The position numbers were made by a program, and so were the translations under genes. The notes under the pieces are model-generated. The model was given only the letters and a program-made list of their open reading frames with translations, ran no database searches and was not told the DNA's origin. From contig NZ_GL878507.1 of NCBI RefSeq assembly GCF_000194945.1, forward strand, positions 1,279,068-1,343,067: DNA of 64,000 nucleotides, in the 5' to 3' direction. Positions 25,979 through 34,130 of the stretch are shown here, piece after piece (the first letter of the stretch is position 1; every line of letters starts with the position of its first letter). The DNA comes from Streptococcus sanguinis SK1 = NCTC 7863 (lineage in GTDB: Bacteria; Bacillota; Bacilli; Lactobacillales; Streptococcaceae).

Positions 25979-27736
25979 TCAACCTGCATCTTCCTCTACA
26001 AATTGACTATTATAGAGGTCCGCATAGAAGCCATTCTGATTCATGAGTTCATCATGGTTGCCCTGCTCGATGATATTTCCATCGCGCATGACCAAGATAA
26101 GATCCGCATTACGGATAGTAGACAGACGGTGGGCAATGACAAAGGAAGTCCGGCCTTCCATGAGTTTGTCCATCGCCTTTTGAATGAGCTCCTCCGTCCG
26201 CGTATCGACTGACGAAGTTGCTTCATCCAAGATCAAGAGCGGCGCATCTTTGAGCAGAGCACGAGCGATTGTCAACAGCTGCTTCTGACCGACCGATAAG
26301 TTGACCGTGTCATCCAGCACCGTATCATAGCCCTGCGGCAGAGTCATGATAAAGTGATGAACACCGACCGCCTTCGCTGCAGCGATAACTGCTTCATCTG
26401 TCACATGCTTCTGATTGTAAATCAAGTTCTCTCGGATAGTTCCTTCAAAGAGCCAGGTATCCTGCAAGACCATTGAAAAGGCATCGTGAACCTCGGAGCG
26501 TTTCATATCCTTAATATCTATACCGTCAATGCTGATACGCCCTTTGTCAATTTCATAGAACTTCATGAGCAGATTAACGATGGTCGTCTTACCAGCACCC
26601 GTTGGGCCGACAATGGCAATCTTCTGTCCGGCTTTGGCCTGGGCTGAGAAATCATGAATGATTGTCTGGTCTGGCTTGTAACCGAAGAAGACATCTTCAA
26701 AGGCAACATCTCCCTTGACAGCAGTAAGCTGCTGCTCTTTATGCTGGTCGTCTTCCATCTCAGGCTCAGCCAGAAATTCAAGGACACGAACCAGTGCTGC
26801 ACCAGCCTGCTGCAAGACGGTGATACCTTGGGCAATCTGTGACAAAGGCTGAGAGAAAGTCCGCACATAAACCATAAAGGCGACGATAATTCCGATACTA
26901 ATAGAGCCATTAATCGCCAGAGCAGCACCGACTAAAATAACCAGCACATAAGCAAAATTCCCCGTAAAGAACATGAGCGGCATCATCATGCTAGAGATAA
27001 ATTGAGACTTCCAAATACTGTTATAGAGATTGTGATTAAGAACTGCAAAGCGCTCCTTAGACTGCTCAATGGCATTATAGCTGGTAACAACATTATGACC
27101 GGAGTACATCTCCTCCACATAACCGTTTACCGCAGCCAGATCGTTTTGTTGGGCGGTGAAATACCCCTGAGACTTGCCCATGATGAGCCCGACAAAAACA
27201 AAACCTAATACAGTAGCCAAGATAGTTACCAAGGCCAAGATCCAGTTCATGAAGAACATAGTCAAAACCACAGCCACCAAGAGCAGGCTGGCAGAGATAA
27301 CGTTACCTAGACTCTGGTTGAGGGATTGGCCGACCGTATCAACGTCATTGGTCACGCGCGACAGAGTATCCCCCTGAGAATGACCATCGAAATAGCCCAA
27401 CGGCAGCTTGTTAATCTTCTCCGCAATGGCCGTCCGCAGCCGCTTAGAGAAATACTGGATAACCGTACTGATGATAAAGGACTGCCCGTAGTTGAGCAGG
27501 GCTCCGACTGCATAGAGCACGGTCAGCAGAAGGGCAATCTCAGACACAGCTTTTAAATCAATGCTGGTAGCCAAACCTTCAGAAATGAGATTAGTAATTT
27601 CTTTTAATTTATTTGGCCCATAGACCGTGATAATATTTGACAAGACAGCTCCCACAAATGCCAAAGTAAGAGGAAGCTGGAAGCCTTTGAGATAAGGCCG
27701 TATCTGGCTAAATAATGAAGGCTTCTTATTTTCCAT
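25979..27736 (-). CDS. ABC exporter half-transporter, EfrB-like
   Basis: 585 residues: an N-terminal six-helix type IV transmembrane domain (about 1-320) and a C-terminal ATPase with Walker A GPTGAGKTT, signature LSVGQKQLLTIARALL, Walker B LLILDEATSSVD and H-loop FVIAHRLST. The ABC signature starts LSVGQ where LSGGQ is canonical; slight asymmetry of this kind is common in heterodimeric exporters. It overlaps the upstream half-transporter by 11 bp. The pair, with a MarR regulator, resembles EfrAB/LmrCD-type multidrug exporters; the true substrate is unknown. Confidence 0.85.
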   Translation of the reverse strand: MENKKPSLFSQIRPYLKGFQLPLTLAFVGAVLSNIITVYGPNKLKEITNLISEGLATSIDLKAVSEIALLLTVLYAVGALLNYGQSFIISTVIQYFSKRLRTAIAEKINKLPLGYFDGHSQGDTLSRVTNDVDTVGQSLNQSLGNVISASLLLVAVVLTMFFMNWILALVTILATVLGFVFVGLIMGKSQGYFTAQQNDLAAVNGYVEEMYSGHNVVTSYNAIEQSKERFAVLNHNLYNSIWKSQFISSMMMPLMFFTGNFAYVLVILVGAALAINGSISIGIIVAFMVYVRTFSQPLSQIAQGITVLQQAGAALVRVLEFLAEPEMEDDQHKEQQLTAVKGDVAFEDVFFGYKPDQTIIHDFSAQAKAGQKIAIVGPTGAGKTTIVNLLMKFYEIDKGRISIDGIDIKDMKRSEVHDAFSMVLQDTWLFEGTIRENLIYNQKHVTDEAVIAAAKAVGVHHFIMTLPQGYDTVLDDTVNLSVGQKQLLTIARALLKDAPLLILDEATSSVDTRTEELIQKAMDKLMEGRTSFVIAHRLSTIRNADLILVMRDGNIIEQGNHDELMNQNGFYADLYNSQFVEEDAG

Positions 27737-29492
27737 TTTCTAATTCCTCCTTGGATAGTTGTGAGTAGGCAATTTCTTGATAGACTTCGTTGCTGGACAA
27801 AAGCTCTCGGTGGGTACCTTGACCAACCACCTTACCAGCATCCAAGACCAAGATTTGATCCGCATCCATGATAGTAGAAATCCGCTGTGCCACAATCAGC
27901 TTAGTCATATCCTGCGTCCGCTCAGCCAGTTCCTTGCGCAAAATGCGGTCTGTCTTATAGTCTAGGGCTGAGAAGGAATCATCAAAGATGAGGATTTCTG
28001 GCTTACGAGCCAAGGCTCTGGCAATGGCCAAACGCTGACGCTGGCCACCAGAGAAGTTGGTCCCGCTTTGAGCCACTTCTGCTTTCAGCCCTTTTTCCTT
28101 CTCTTGGACAAAGGGCTTAGCCTGTGCTAGATCAAGAGCCTCCCACATTTTCTGCTCATCCAGCGGGCTTTCTTTGCTTTGACCGAAGTCCAGATTGCTC
28201 TCGATATCGCCAGAGAAAAGCACAGCCTTTTGCGGGATGTAGCCGACCTTACTATGCAGATCTTCCAGCTGGTAATCCTGAACATTGACGCCATCTACCA
28301 AAATCTCTCCTTCAGTCACATCATAGAAACGAGGAATGAGATTGACCAGCGTGGATTTCCCTGAACCGGTTGAACCGATAAAGGCCACGGTATCACCAGC
28401 CTGCGCTGTAAAGCTAACATGCTCAATGACCGCTTCTGAATTCTTGGAATAGCGGAAAGACACATCTCGAAAGACCACCTCTCCCTTGCTATCCGATGCT
28501 GCCTTAGGATGTTCTGGACTGGTGATAGAAGAATGCAGGTCCAGTACTTCATTAATCCGGCCAGCGGATACAATGGTCCGAGGCAGGACGATGAAGAGAG
28601 CACCCATGAGCAAGAACCCAATCACAATCTGCATAGCATAGGACATAAAGACGACCATATCACTGAAGAGTGGGAGACGCTCCTGCAGCCCAGCCTCCTG
28701 GATCAAATAAGCACCAATCCAGTAAATCGCCAGTGTCAAACCGCTAGAAATCCCCATCATAACTGGATTCATCATGGCCATCAGACGACCGATGAAAAGA
28801 TTGAGTCGGGTTACTTCATCATTGGCTGCCGCAAATTTCTCATCCTGATAATCCTCAGCATTGTAAGCCCGGACCACGCGAATCCCAGTCAGACTCTCTC
28901 TAGTGACACTGTTTAGCTTATCGACCAAGCGTTGCGCAACTGACTGTTTGGGAAAGGCCAATGTCACCAAAACTACTGTCAGCAGGATATTGACTATAAC
29001 AGCAATAAGAACTGCTATCAGCCAGTTCTCGGACTTGCCAATAATCTTGGTCATGGCCCAAATCGCCATAATCGGTCCCCTGGTCACCACCTGAAGCCCC
29101 ATGGTAATTAAGGTCTGTACCTGGGTAATATCATTTGTCGTCCGAGTCAGCAGACTAGGGATTGAAAATTTCTTAATCTCCGTCTGCGAATAGTCTAGCA
29201 CACGGTTGAAAATATCGCTCCGCAAGCTCTGGGTAAAGCTGGCTGCTATACGAGCGGCAAAAAAGCCAACCACAATAGCTGACAGCAAGCTAGCAAAAGA
29301 CAGGCCGATCATTTTCAGACCTGGCTCCCACAAATCTGCCAAACCAGTCCCTGGTGTTTGCAGCAACTCTGTAATCGTCGAAATATAGGTTGGAACTTCT
29401 AATTCCAGATATACCGTTAGGAAGGTGAAGAGCACACTGAGAACAATCATGCTCACTTCCCTTACCGTCAGCCGTTTAAATAACTTAAACAT
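27726..29492 (-). CDS. ABC exporter half-transporter, EfrA-like
   Basis: 588 residues from ATG 29492, chosen because GGAGG stands 6 nt upstream; an ATG at 29504 has no ribosome site. Transmembrane domain to about 320, then Walker A GSTGSGKST, signature NFSGGQRQRLAIARAL, Walker B ILIFDDSFSALD (Asp in place of the catalytic Glu after Walker B) and H-loop IVAQRIST (Gln in place of His). A degenerate ATP site in one subunit is the rule in heterodimeric exporters such as LmrCD, TmrAB and EfrAB, which supports pairing with the next gene. It overlaps the MarR gene by 8 bp. Confidence 0.87.
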   Translation of the reverse strand: MFKLFKRLTVREVSMIVLSVLFTFLTVYLELEVPTYISTITELLQTPGTGLADLWEPGLKMIGLSFASLLSAIVVGFFAARIAASFTQSLRSDIFNRVLDYSQTEIKKFSIPSLLTRTTNDITQVQTLITMGLQVVTRGPIMAIWAMTKIIGKSENWLIAVLIAVIVNILLTVVLVTLAFPKQSVAQRLVDKLNSVTRESLTGIRVVRAYNAEDYQDEKFAAANDEVTRLNLFIGRLMAMMNPVMMGISSGLTLAIYWIGAYLIQEAGLQERLPLFSDMVVFMSYAMQIVIGFLLMGALFIVLPRTIVSAGRINEVLDLHSSITSPEHPKAASDSKGEVVFRDVSFRYSKNSEAVIEHVSFTAQAGDTVAFIGSTGSGKSTLVNLIPRFYDVTEGEILVDGVNVQDYQLEDLHSKVGYIPQKAVLFSGDIESNLDFGQSKESPLDEQKMWEALDLAQAKPFVQEKEKGLKAEVAQSGTNFSGGQRQRLAIARALARKPEILIFDDSFSALDYKTDRILRKELAERTQDMTKLIVAQRISTIMDADQILVLDAGKVVGQGTHRELLSSNEVYQEIAYSQLSKEELENGK

Positions 29493-29943
29493 CTTTGCCT
29501 CCATTTTCTAAACTTTCGATATTCTGATAAAACTTGGCCATGACTTGAGAAAAAATCAGCAGTTCCTGCTCAGAAACACCATTCAAAATAGAAAGGTTCA
29601 TTTCATCAAAAAAGTCACGGATTTTTTTCATTCTTTCCTGCGACTGCGGAGTGAGACGGATATATTTAGCCCGCTTGTCTGTCTTGCCCATTTCCAGCTT
29701 GATAAAGCCATTCTTCTCCATCCTTTTCATTAAGTTAGAGGCCACCGATTTGGAAATATCCAACTCCTGCTCAATATCCTTGATAAGGGTATCCTTCCCC
29801 TCTTCCATACGACAGGCGACAATATGCAAGACCTGCCCCTGAGGCCCAGCCATGGACTCAATCCCTTGCTCCTTGGCAAGCTTTTCCGCTATGAGATGAA
29901 TCTTTCGTCCAAAACGCTTCAATTCCAGTAAAGGCTTATCCAT
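29485..29943 (-). CDS. MarR-family transcriptional regulator of the exporter
   Basis: 152 residues with a winged-helix MarR fold: ELDISKSVASNLMKRMEKNGFIKLEMGKTDKR... covers the recognition helix and wing (about 62-93). It is first in the exporter operon, and its promoter region carries two copies of a dyad (29963-29982 and 30015-30030), so autoregulation of the operon with release by drugs or metabolites is likely. The inducer cannot be read from the sequence. Confidence 0.87.
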   Translation of the reverse strand: MDKPLLELKRFGRKIHLIAEKLAKEQGIESMAGPQGQVLHIVACRMEEGKDTLIKDIEQELDISKSVASNLMKRMEKNGFIKLEMGKTDKRAKYIRLTPQSQERMKKIRDFFDEMNLSILNGVSEQELLIFSQVMAKFYQNIESLENGGKDV

Positions 29944-29962
29944 ACCTGTATCCTTTGTAAAA

Positions 29963-30030
29963 ATAGTTTTCGTGAGAACTATTTTAACACAAGAAAAAAG
30001 AAAGTCAAGAAAAAAGTTTCCATGAGAACT
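29963..30030 (-). promoter_or_regulatory. Promoter and two MarR-type operators of the exporter operon
   Basis: The minus-strand -35 TTGACT (30003-30008) and -10 TAAAAT (29981-29986) are 16 bp apart. A dyad with ATAGTT/AACTAT arms covers 29963-29982, touching the -10 box, and a related copy covers 30015-30030 just upstream of the -35. On the plus strand both share the pattern GTTTYCRTGAGAACTATTTT. This arrangement fits repression by the MarR protein. Confidence 0.6.
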
Positions 30031-30042
30031 ATTTTTTCAACA

Positions 30043-30069
30043 AGAAAAAAAGCGAAGAAAATTTCTTCA
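30043..30069 (-). terminator. Terminator after the small membrane protein gene
   Basis: GAAGAAA and TTTCTTC arms (30054-30068) are followed on the minus strand by a run of U (about 30044-30051). Located 50 bp after the stop at 30118 and just before the exporter promoter. The stem is AU-rich, so it may be leaky. Confidence 0.5.
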
Positions 30070-30117
30070 CCCTTCCTTTCAAACTGACAAACAGCCTAAA
30101 AATTGATTGGTCCCGCA

Positions 30118-30453
30118 TTAAAATTTTGAAGAAGAAGCGAGGAATAGAGCCCCTCCAATGATAAGGAGAATGCCTGCAATCCAGCCTATAAATGGAATGG
30201 GCGCGATGTTGCTGCTTCCGACGATAAGGAGGACGCCCGCTGCGACACTGAAACGCATTTGACCTTTGTAATAAGCCAAGGAAGTAATTCCCAAGCCCAG
30301 AGCTGCCAATTTAATCACCGCTCCCAGTAAATTCAGGCCAGAATCACCTAGTAGGGCTGAAAAAGGAACAAAAAAGATATTCGAGAGCAGCAAAATAGTC
30401 CCTCCAATCAAACCAACCAGACCGCTTATCAGTGCTAAAGTTTTTGTTTTCAT
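30118..30453 (-). CDS. Small four-helix membrane protein of unknown function
   Basis: 111 residues, almost wholly hydrophobic, with about four membrane helices (residues 7-29, 38-60, 68-84 and 86-106) and a short SSSKF tail. I do not recognise a functional family beyond small streptococcal membrane proteins. The ATG at 30453 has GGAGG 10 nt upstream; a nearer ATG at 30459 is followed at once by TAA, so the ribosome would meet a start-stop pair first. A separate terminator follows. No partner gene is evident; peptide deformylase precedes it by 78 bp. Confidence 0.65.
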   Translation of the reverse strand: MKTKTLALISGLVGLIGGTILLLSNIFFVPFSALLGDSGLNLLGAVIKLAALGLGITSLAYYKGQMRFSVAAGVLLIVGSSNIAPIPFIGWIAGILLIIGGALFLASSSKF

Positions 30454-30531
30454 TTACATCTTGCCTCCTTCAATATTATTCTGCTAATTATCTCTAATTT
30501 TAGACATTTTTTGCAATTTTGTCAAATTTTT

Positions 30532-30942
30532 CTAAATGATAATCCCTTCCAAATGATCCAATTCATGCTGGCAGATTTGGGCAGGCAGGCCTTTCAAGGT
30601 CATGGTCTGCTGCTGCCAATGTTTATCCAGATAATCAATTGTGATTTCCTGATAACGTTGGGTAGGACGGCTTCCAACCAAGGACAGGCAGCTCTCTTCT
30701 GTCTGATAAGGGCCTGACTTAGAGCGCAGCACCGGATTAAACATGACTACCGGCACCAAACCATATAGAAAGATAATGACCCGCTTACGGACACCAATCA
30801 TATTTGCTGCGAGCCCTATACAGTTTTCTCGATTGGCCTGCAGAGTATCCTGCAAGTCTTGAGCCAGATAAAGGTCTTCTCTGCTAGCCCGCTCAGACAG
30901 CTGCTGCAGAAAGAAAATATCTTTGACAATTGCTTTTTCCAT
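30532..30942 (-). CDS. Peptide deformylase-like protein with altered motif 1
   Basis: 136 residues. Motif 2 (ESCLSL, the metal-binding Cys) and motif 3 (QHELDHLEG, the HExxH pair) are present, so the Fe/Zn site is complete. Motif 1, normally GxGxAAxQ, reads IGLAANMIG: the Gln that stabilises the transition state is Met here. It is shorter than the main streptococcal deformylase (about 200 residues). This could be a secondary deformylase or a protein with a changed substrate. It follows scrK by 46 bp on the same strand and may be co-transcribed. Confidence 0.78.
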   Translation of the reverse strand: MEKAIVKDIFFLQQLSERASREDLYLAQDLQDTLQANRENCIGLAANMIGVRKRVIIFLYGLVPVVMFNPVLRSKSGPYQTEESCLSLVGSRPTQRYQEITIDYLDKHWQQQTMTLKGLPAQICQHELDHLEGIII

Positions 30943-30988
30943 TGCTTTCCCTCATAGAGAAGAGCCTGATAAATCAGACCCTATAAGC

Positions 30989-31888
30989 TTATTTTGCGTG
31001 GCGTTCACTAACTTCTTTAGCCAGTACAAAGTTGCCCAGCGTTGCGGAGCCATTTCCAGCCACAGCCGGTGTCACGATATAGTCACGAACATCAGGAACT
31101 GGCAAATAGCCATTCAGAAGAACTGTGAATTTCTCACGAACTCGATCCAGCATGTGCTGCTGAGCCATAACTCCGCCACCAAAGACGATGACATCTGGAC
31201 GGAAAGTCACTGTCGCCTGAATAGCCGCCTGAGCGATATAGTAAGCTTGAATATCCCAGACAGAACTATTGAGTTTAATATTTTCCCCACGAACTCCGGT
31301 CCGTGCCTCTAAGCTTGGTCCAGCCGCCAATCCTTCCAAACAGCCATTGTGGAAAGGACAAACGCCATTGAACTCTTTTTCTACATCCATAGGGTGCTTA
31401 GCCACATAATAATGCCCCATCTCTGGGTGGCCTGTCCCCCCTACAAATTCGCCTCGCTGGATAGCACCAGCACCGATTCCTGTCCCAATCGTATAATAGA
31501 CCAGATTTTCAATACGGCCGCCAGCATTGTTGCGAGCTACCACTTCACCATAAGCTGAGCTATTAACATCCGTCGTGAAGTAAATGGGCACATTGAGAGC
31601 TCGGCGCAGAGCACCAACAATATCTACATTAGCCCAATGTGGCTTAGGCGTAGTCGTGATAAAGCCGTAAGTCTTTGAGTTAGGGTCAATATCAATCGGC
31701 CCAAAAGAGCCTACAGCCAGACCAGCTAGATTGTCAAAACGAGAAAAGAACTCAATCGTCTTGTCTAGCGTTTCAATAGGTGTGGTTGTTGGAAACTGTG
31801 TCTTTTCAACAACTTCAAACCGTTCATCGCCTACAGCACAGACAAACTTAGTGCCGCCCGCTTCCAAACTTCCATACAATTTTGTCAT
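30989..31888 (-). CDS. scrK: Fructokinase (ROK family)
   Basis: 299 residues. The N-terminal ATP-binding motif is LYGSLEAGGTKFVCAVGD; the ROK signature and Zn site follow in IGTGIGAGAIQRGEF, GHPEMGHYYVAKHP and CPFHNGCLEGLAAGPS. It phosphorylates the fructose set free by ScrB in sucrose use. The promoter at 31927-31935 makes it independent of scrA, which is closed by a terminator (32006-32037), though it sits just downstream. Confidence 0.93.
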   Translation of the reverse strand: MTKLYGSLEAGGTKFVCAVGDERFEVVEKTQFPTTTPIETLDKTIEFFSRFDNLAGLAVGSFGPIDIDPNSKTYGFITTTPKPHWANVDIVGALRRALNVPIYFTTDVNSSAYGEVVARNNAGGRIENLVYYTIGTGIGAGAIQRGEFVGGTGHPEMGHYYVAKHPMDVEKEFNGVCPFHNGCLEGLAAGPSLEARTGVRGENIKLNSSVWDIQAYYIAQAAIQATVTFRPDVIVFGGGVMAQQHMLDRVREKFTVLLNGYLPVPDVRDYIVTPAVAGNGSATLGNFVLAKEVSERHAK

Positions 31889-31926
31889 TATAAATCCTCT
31901 TTTAAAATTTGATTTCTACTCTATTC

Positions 31927-31935
31927 ATTATAGCA
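31927..31935 (-). promoter_or_regulatory. Extended -10 promoter of scrK
   Basis: Minus strand TGCTATAAT (31927-31935), a perfect extended -10; no good -35 box is visible. It lies 39 bp upstream of the scrK ATG. Confidence 0.6.
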
Positions 31936-32005
31936 TATCTCTTGCAGACTTCTTGCTAAAAATAGTCTTTTTAAAGCTTTTTCAACAAGACTGCACTTAT
32001 GACAT

Positions 32006-32037
32006 AAAAAACGAACAAAAACTGATTTGTTCGTTTT
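32006..32037 (-). terminator. Terminator after scrA
   Basis: AACGAACAAA and TTTGTTCGTT arms with a short loop, flanked by A- and T-runs, 10 bp after the scrA stop. It should separate scrA from scrK on the minus strand. Confidence 0.8.
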
Positions 32038-32047
32038 CTAAATTCCA

Positions 32048-33934
32048 TTAGGCTTTCACTTCGATAATTGCGTCACCTTTAGCAAGTGCTCCTTCTGCTA
32101 CTGGAGTCACAGAAGCATAGTCAGCTGTGTTGGTAACGATGACCATAGTCGTATCATCCAGACCAGCGGCTGCAATTTTCTCAGCTTCAAATGTTCCCAG
32201 AACATCGCCAGCTTTGACCTTGTCACCTTGAGCAACCTTTTGGTCAAAGCCTTCGCCGCCCATAGATACTGTGTCGATTCCGACGTGAATCAGAATTTCA
32301 GCACCATTAGCTGTCTTCAAACCATAAGCATGGCCAGTCGCGAATGCAATCGTAACTTCTGCATCGGCCGGAGCATAAACCACACCTTCGCTAGGCTTGA
32401 TAGCAATTCCTCGTCCCATCGCTCCGCTAGAGAAAACAGGATCATCAACATCGCTCAAAGCTACTGCCTGACCAACAATTGGAGAAATAATTGTTTCATC
32501 TTGGAGGGAAGCTGGCACATTACCAGTTGTTTCTTCTTCAACTAGTTTTTCAGTTACAGCTGCTTCAGTTACAGTTTCTTCATCTTCAAAACCAAACATA
32601 TAAGTCAAAGCAAATCCAAGCGCAAATGATACAGCTACCATGAGGAGATATTGTAAGAGTTGTCCATTACCGATGTAAAGCATTGTACCAGGGATGATAG
32701 TGATACCATTACCAGTACCGGCAAGTCCAAGGAGAGATGCCAAGCCACCACCAATTGCACCAGCAATCAATGAAAGGAAGAATGGTTTGCGGTAACGTAA
32801 GTTAACCCCGAAGATAGCTGGCTCTGTAATACCAAGGAAGGCAGAAAGAGCAGCTGGGAAAGCAAGAGTTTTAAGTTTAGGATTTTTAGTTTTCACACCA
32901 ACAGCAACGGTTGCAGCACCTTGAGCTGTCATAGCTGCAGTGATGATAGCATTGAATGGGTTAACGTGGTCCGCAGCAAGCAATTGTACTTCAAGTAAGT
33001 TGAAGATATGGTGAACACCTGATACGACAATCAATTGGTGAACTCCACCAATCACCAAACCGCCTAAACCAAATGGTAAAGCAAGGATTGCTTTTGTTCC
33101 AAACAAAATGTAGTTTTCAACAACGTGGAATACTGGTCCTATGATGAAAAGTCCAAGGATAGACATTACAAAAAGTGTAACGAATGGTGTCACCAAGAGA
33201 TCCAAGACATCTGGCACAACCTTGCGGAGAGCTTTTTCAAACTTAGCTCCAACGACCCCGATAATGAAGGCTGGAAGAACGGAACCTTGCAAACCAACAA
33301 CCGGGATGAAGCCAAAGAATTTCATGGCAGTCACTTCACCACCAGATGCTACTGCCCAAGCATTTGGAAGCGAGCCAGACACTAGCATCATACCAAGGAC
33401 GATACCAACAGCTGGATTTCCACCAAATACACGGAAGGTTGACCAAACAACCAAGCCTGGTAATATAATGAAGGCTGTATCCGTAAGAATTTCTGTATAG
33501 GTCTTCACATCATCTGGAAGCGTCATCCCAAGAGCGTTTAAAAGTCCTCGAACACCCATGAAGAGACCTGTTGCTACGATAACTGGGATGATTGGTACAA
33601 ATACGTCACCAAATGTACGAATGGCGCGTTGGAACCAGTTTCCTTGCTTAGCAGCTTCTGCTTTCATGTCATCTTTTGATGAGGTTGGCAACCCTAAGGC
33701 TACAACTTCGTCATAGATTTTATTAACCGTACCGGTACCAAAGATAATCTGGTACTGGCCTGAGTTAAAGAAAGCACCCTGAACTTTTTCCAGATTTTCG
33801 ACAGTATTTTTGTCGATTTTACCCTCATCTTTAACCATCACGCGCAAGCGAGTCGCACAGTGAGCCACACTGTTGACATTCTCACGTCCGCCAAGGGCTT
33901 CGATGACTTTTTTTGCAATGTCAGTATTATTCAT
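32048..33934 (-). CDS. scrA: Sucrose-specific PTS enzyme IIBCA
   Basis: 628 residues from ATG 33934 (AAGGAG 10 nt upstream; a TTG two codons earlier is less well placed). Domain order: IIB with phospho-Cys26 in VAHCATRLRVMVKD; IIC membrane domain about 100-460, including GGVHQLIVVSGVHHIFN and AFLGITEPAIFGVNLR; IIA with the phospho-His in EILIHVGIDTV near residue 550. It imports sucrose as sucrose-6-phosphate at the cell membrane. It is divergent from scrB, and the gap holds LacI-type half-sites for ScrR. Confidence 0.95.
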   Translation of the reverse strand: MNNTDIAKKVIEALGGRENVNSVAHCATRLRVMVKDEGKIDKNTVENLEKVQGAFFNSGQYQIIFGTGTVNKIYDEVVALGLPTSSKDDMKAEAAKQGNWFQRAIRTFGDVFVPIIPVIVATGLFMGVRGLLNALGMTLPDDVKTYTEILTDTAFIILPGLVVWSTFRVFGGNPAVGIVLGMMLVSGSLPNAWAVASGGEVTAMKFFGFIPVVGLQGSVLPAFIIGVVGAKFEKALRKVVPDVLDLLVTPFVTLFVMSILGLFIIGPVFHVVENYILFGTKAILALPFGLGGLVIGGVHQLIVVSGVHHIFNLLEVQLLAADHVNPFNAIITAAMTAQGAATVAVGVKTKNPKLKTLAFPAALSAFLGITEPAIFGVNLRYRKPFFLSLIAGAIGGGLASLLGLAGTGNGITIIPGTMLYIGNGQLLQYLLMVAVSFALGFALTYMFGFEDEETVTEAAVTEKLVEEETTGNVPASLQDETIISPIVGQAVALSDVDDPVFSSGAMGRGIAIKPSEGVVYAPADAEVTIAFATGHAYGLKTANGAEILIHVGIDTVSMGGEGFDQKVAQGDKVKAGDVLGTFEAEKIAAAGLDDTTMVIVTNTADYASVTPVAEGALAKGDAIIEVKA

Positions 33935-33968
33935 TTGCAAAAATCTCCTTATAAATATTTTTAACTTT

Positions 33969-34091
33969 TTGAAAGCGATTTTATCACCTTTACGAATATT
34001 ATTTTACCATGATTCAAAAATATGTCAAGCGTTTTGCAGAAAAAATATTTTTTCACTGTTAAATGTTGATTTTTCATCGGAAAACGTTTAC
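33969..34091. promoter_or_regulatory. Candidate ScrR/CcpA sites between scrA and scrB
   Basis: Three LacI-family-like sites are seen: TTGAAAGCGATTTTA (33969-33983, one mismatch to the cre consensus) in the scrA leader; AAGCGTTTTGC (about 34027-34037) at the scrA -35 box; and AAAACGTTTA (34081-34090), with an AAACGTTT core, just upstream of the scrB -10-like TATAGT (34092-34097). Their position suits repression of both genes by ScrR, with CcpA a possible extra regulator. Confidence 0.5.
34001..34028 (-). promoter_or_regulatory. scrA promoter
   Basis: Minus strand TTGACA (34023-34028), 16 bp spacer, TAAAAT (34001-34006), about 65 bp upstream of the scrA start. Confidence 0.65.
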
Positions 34092-34130
34092 TATAGTAAT
34101 AAGAAATAATATGATTCGGAGGACAAAAGA

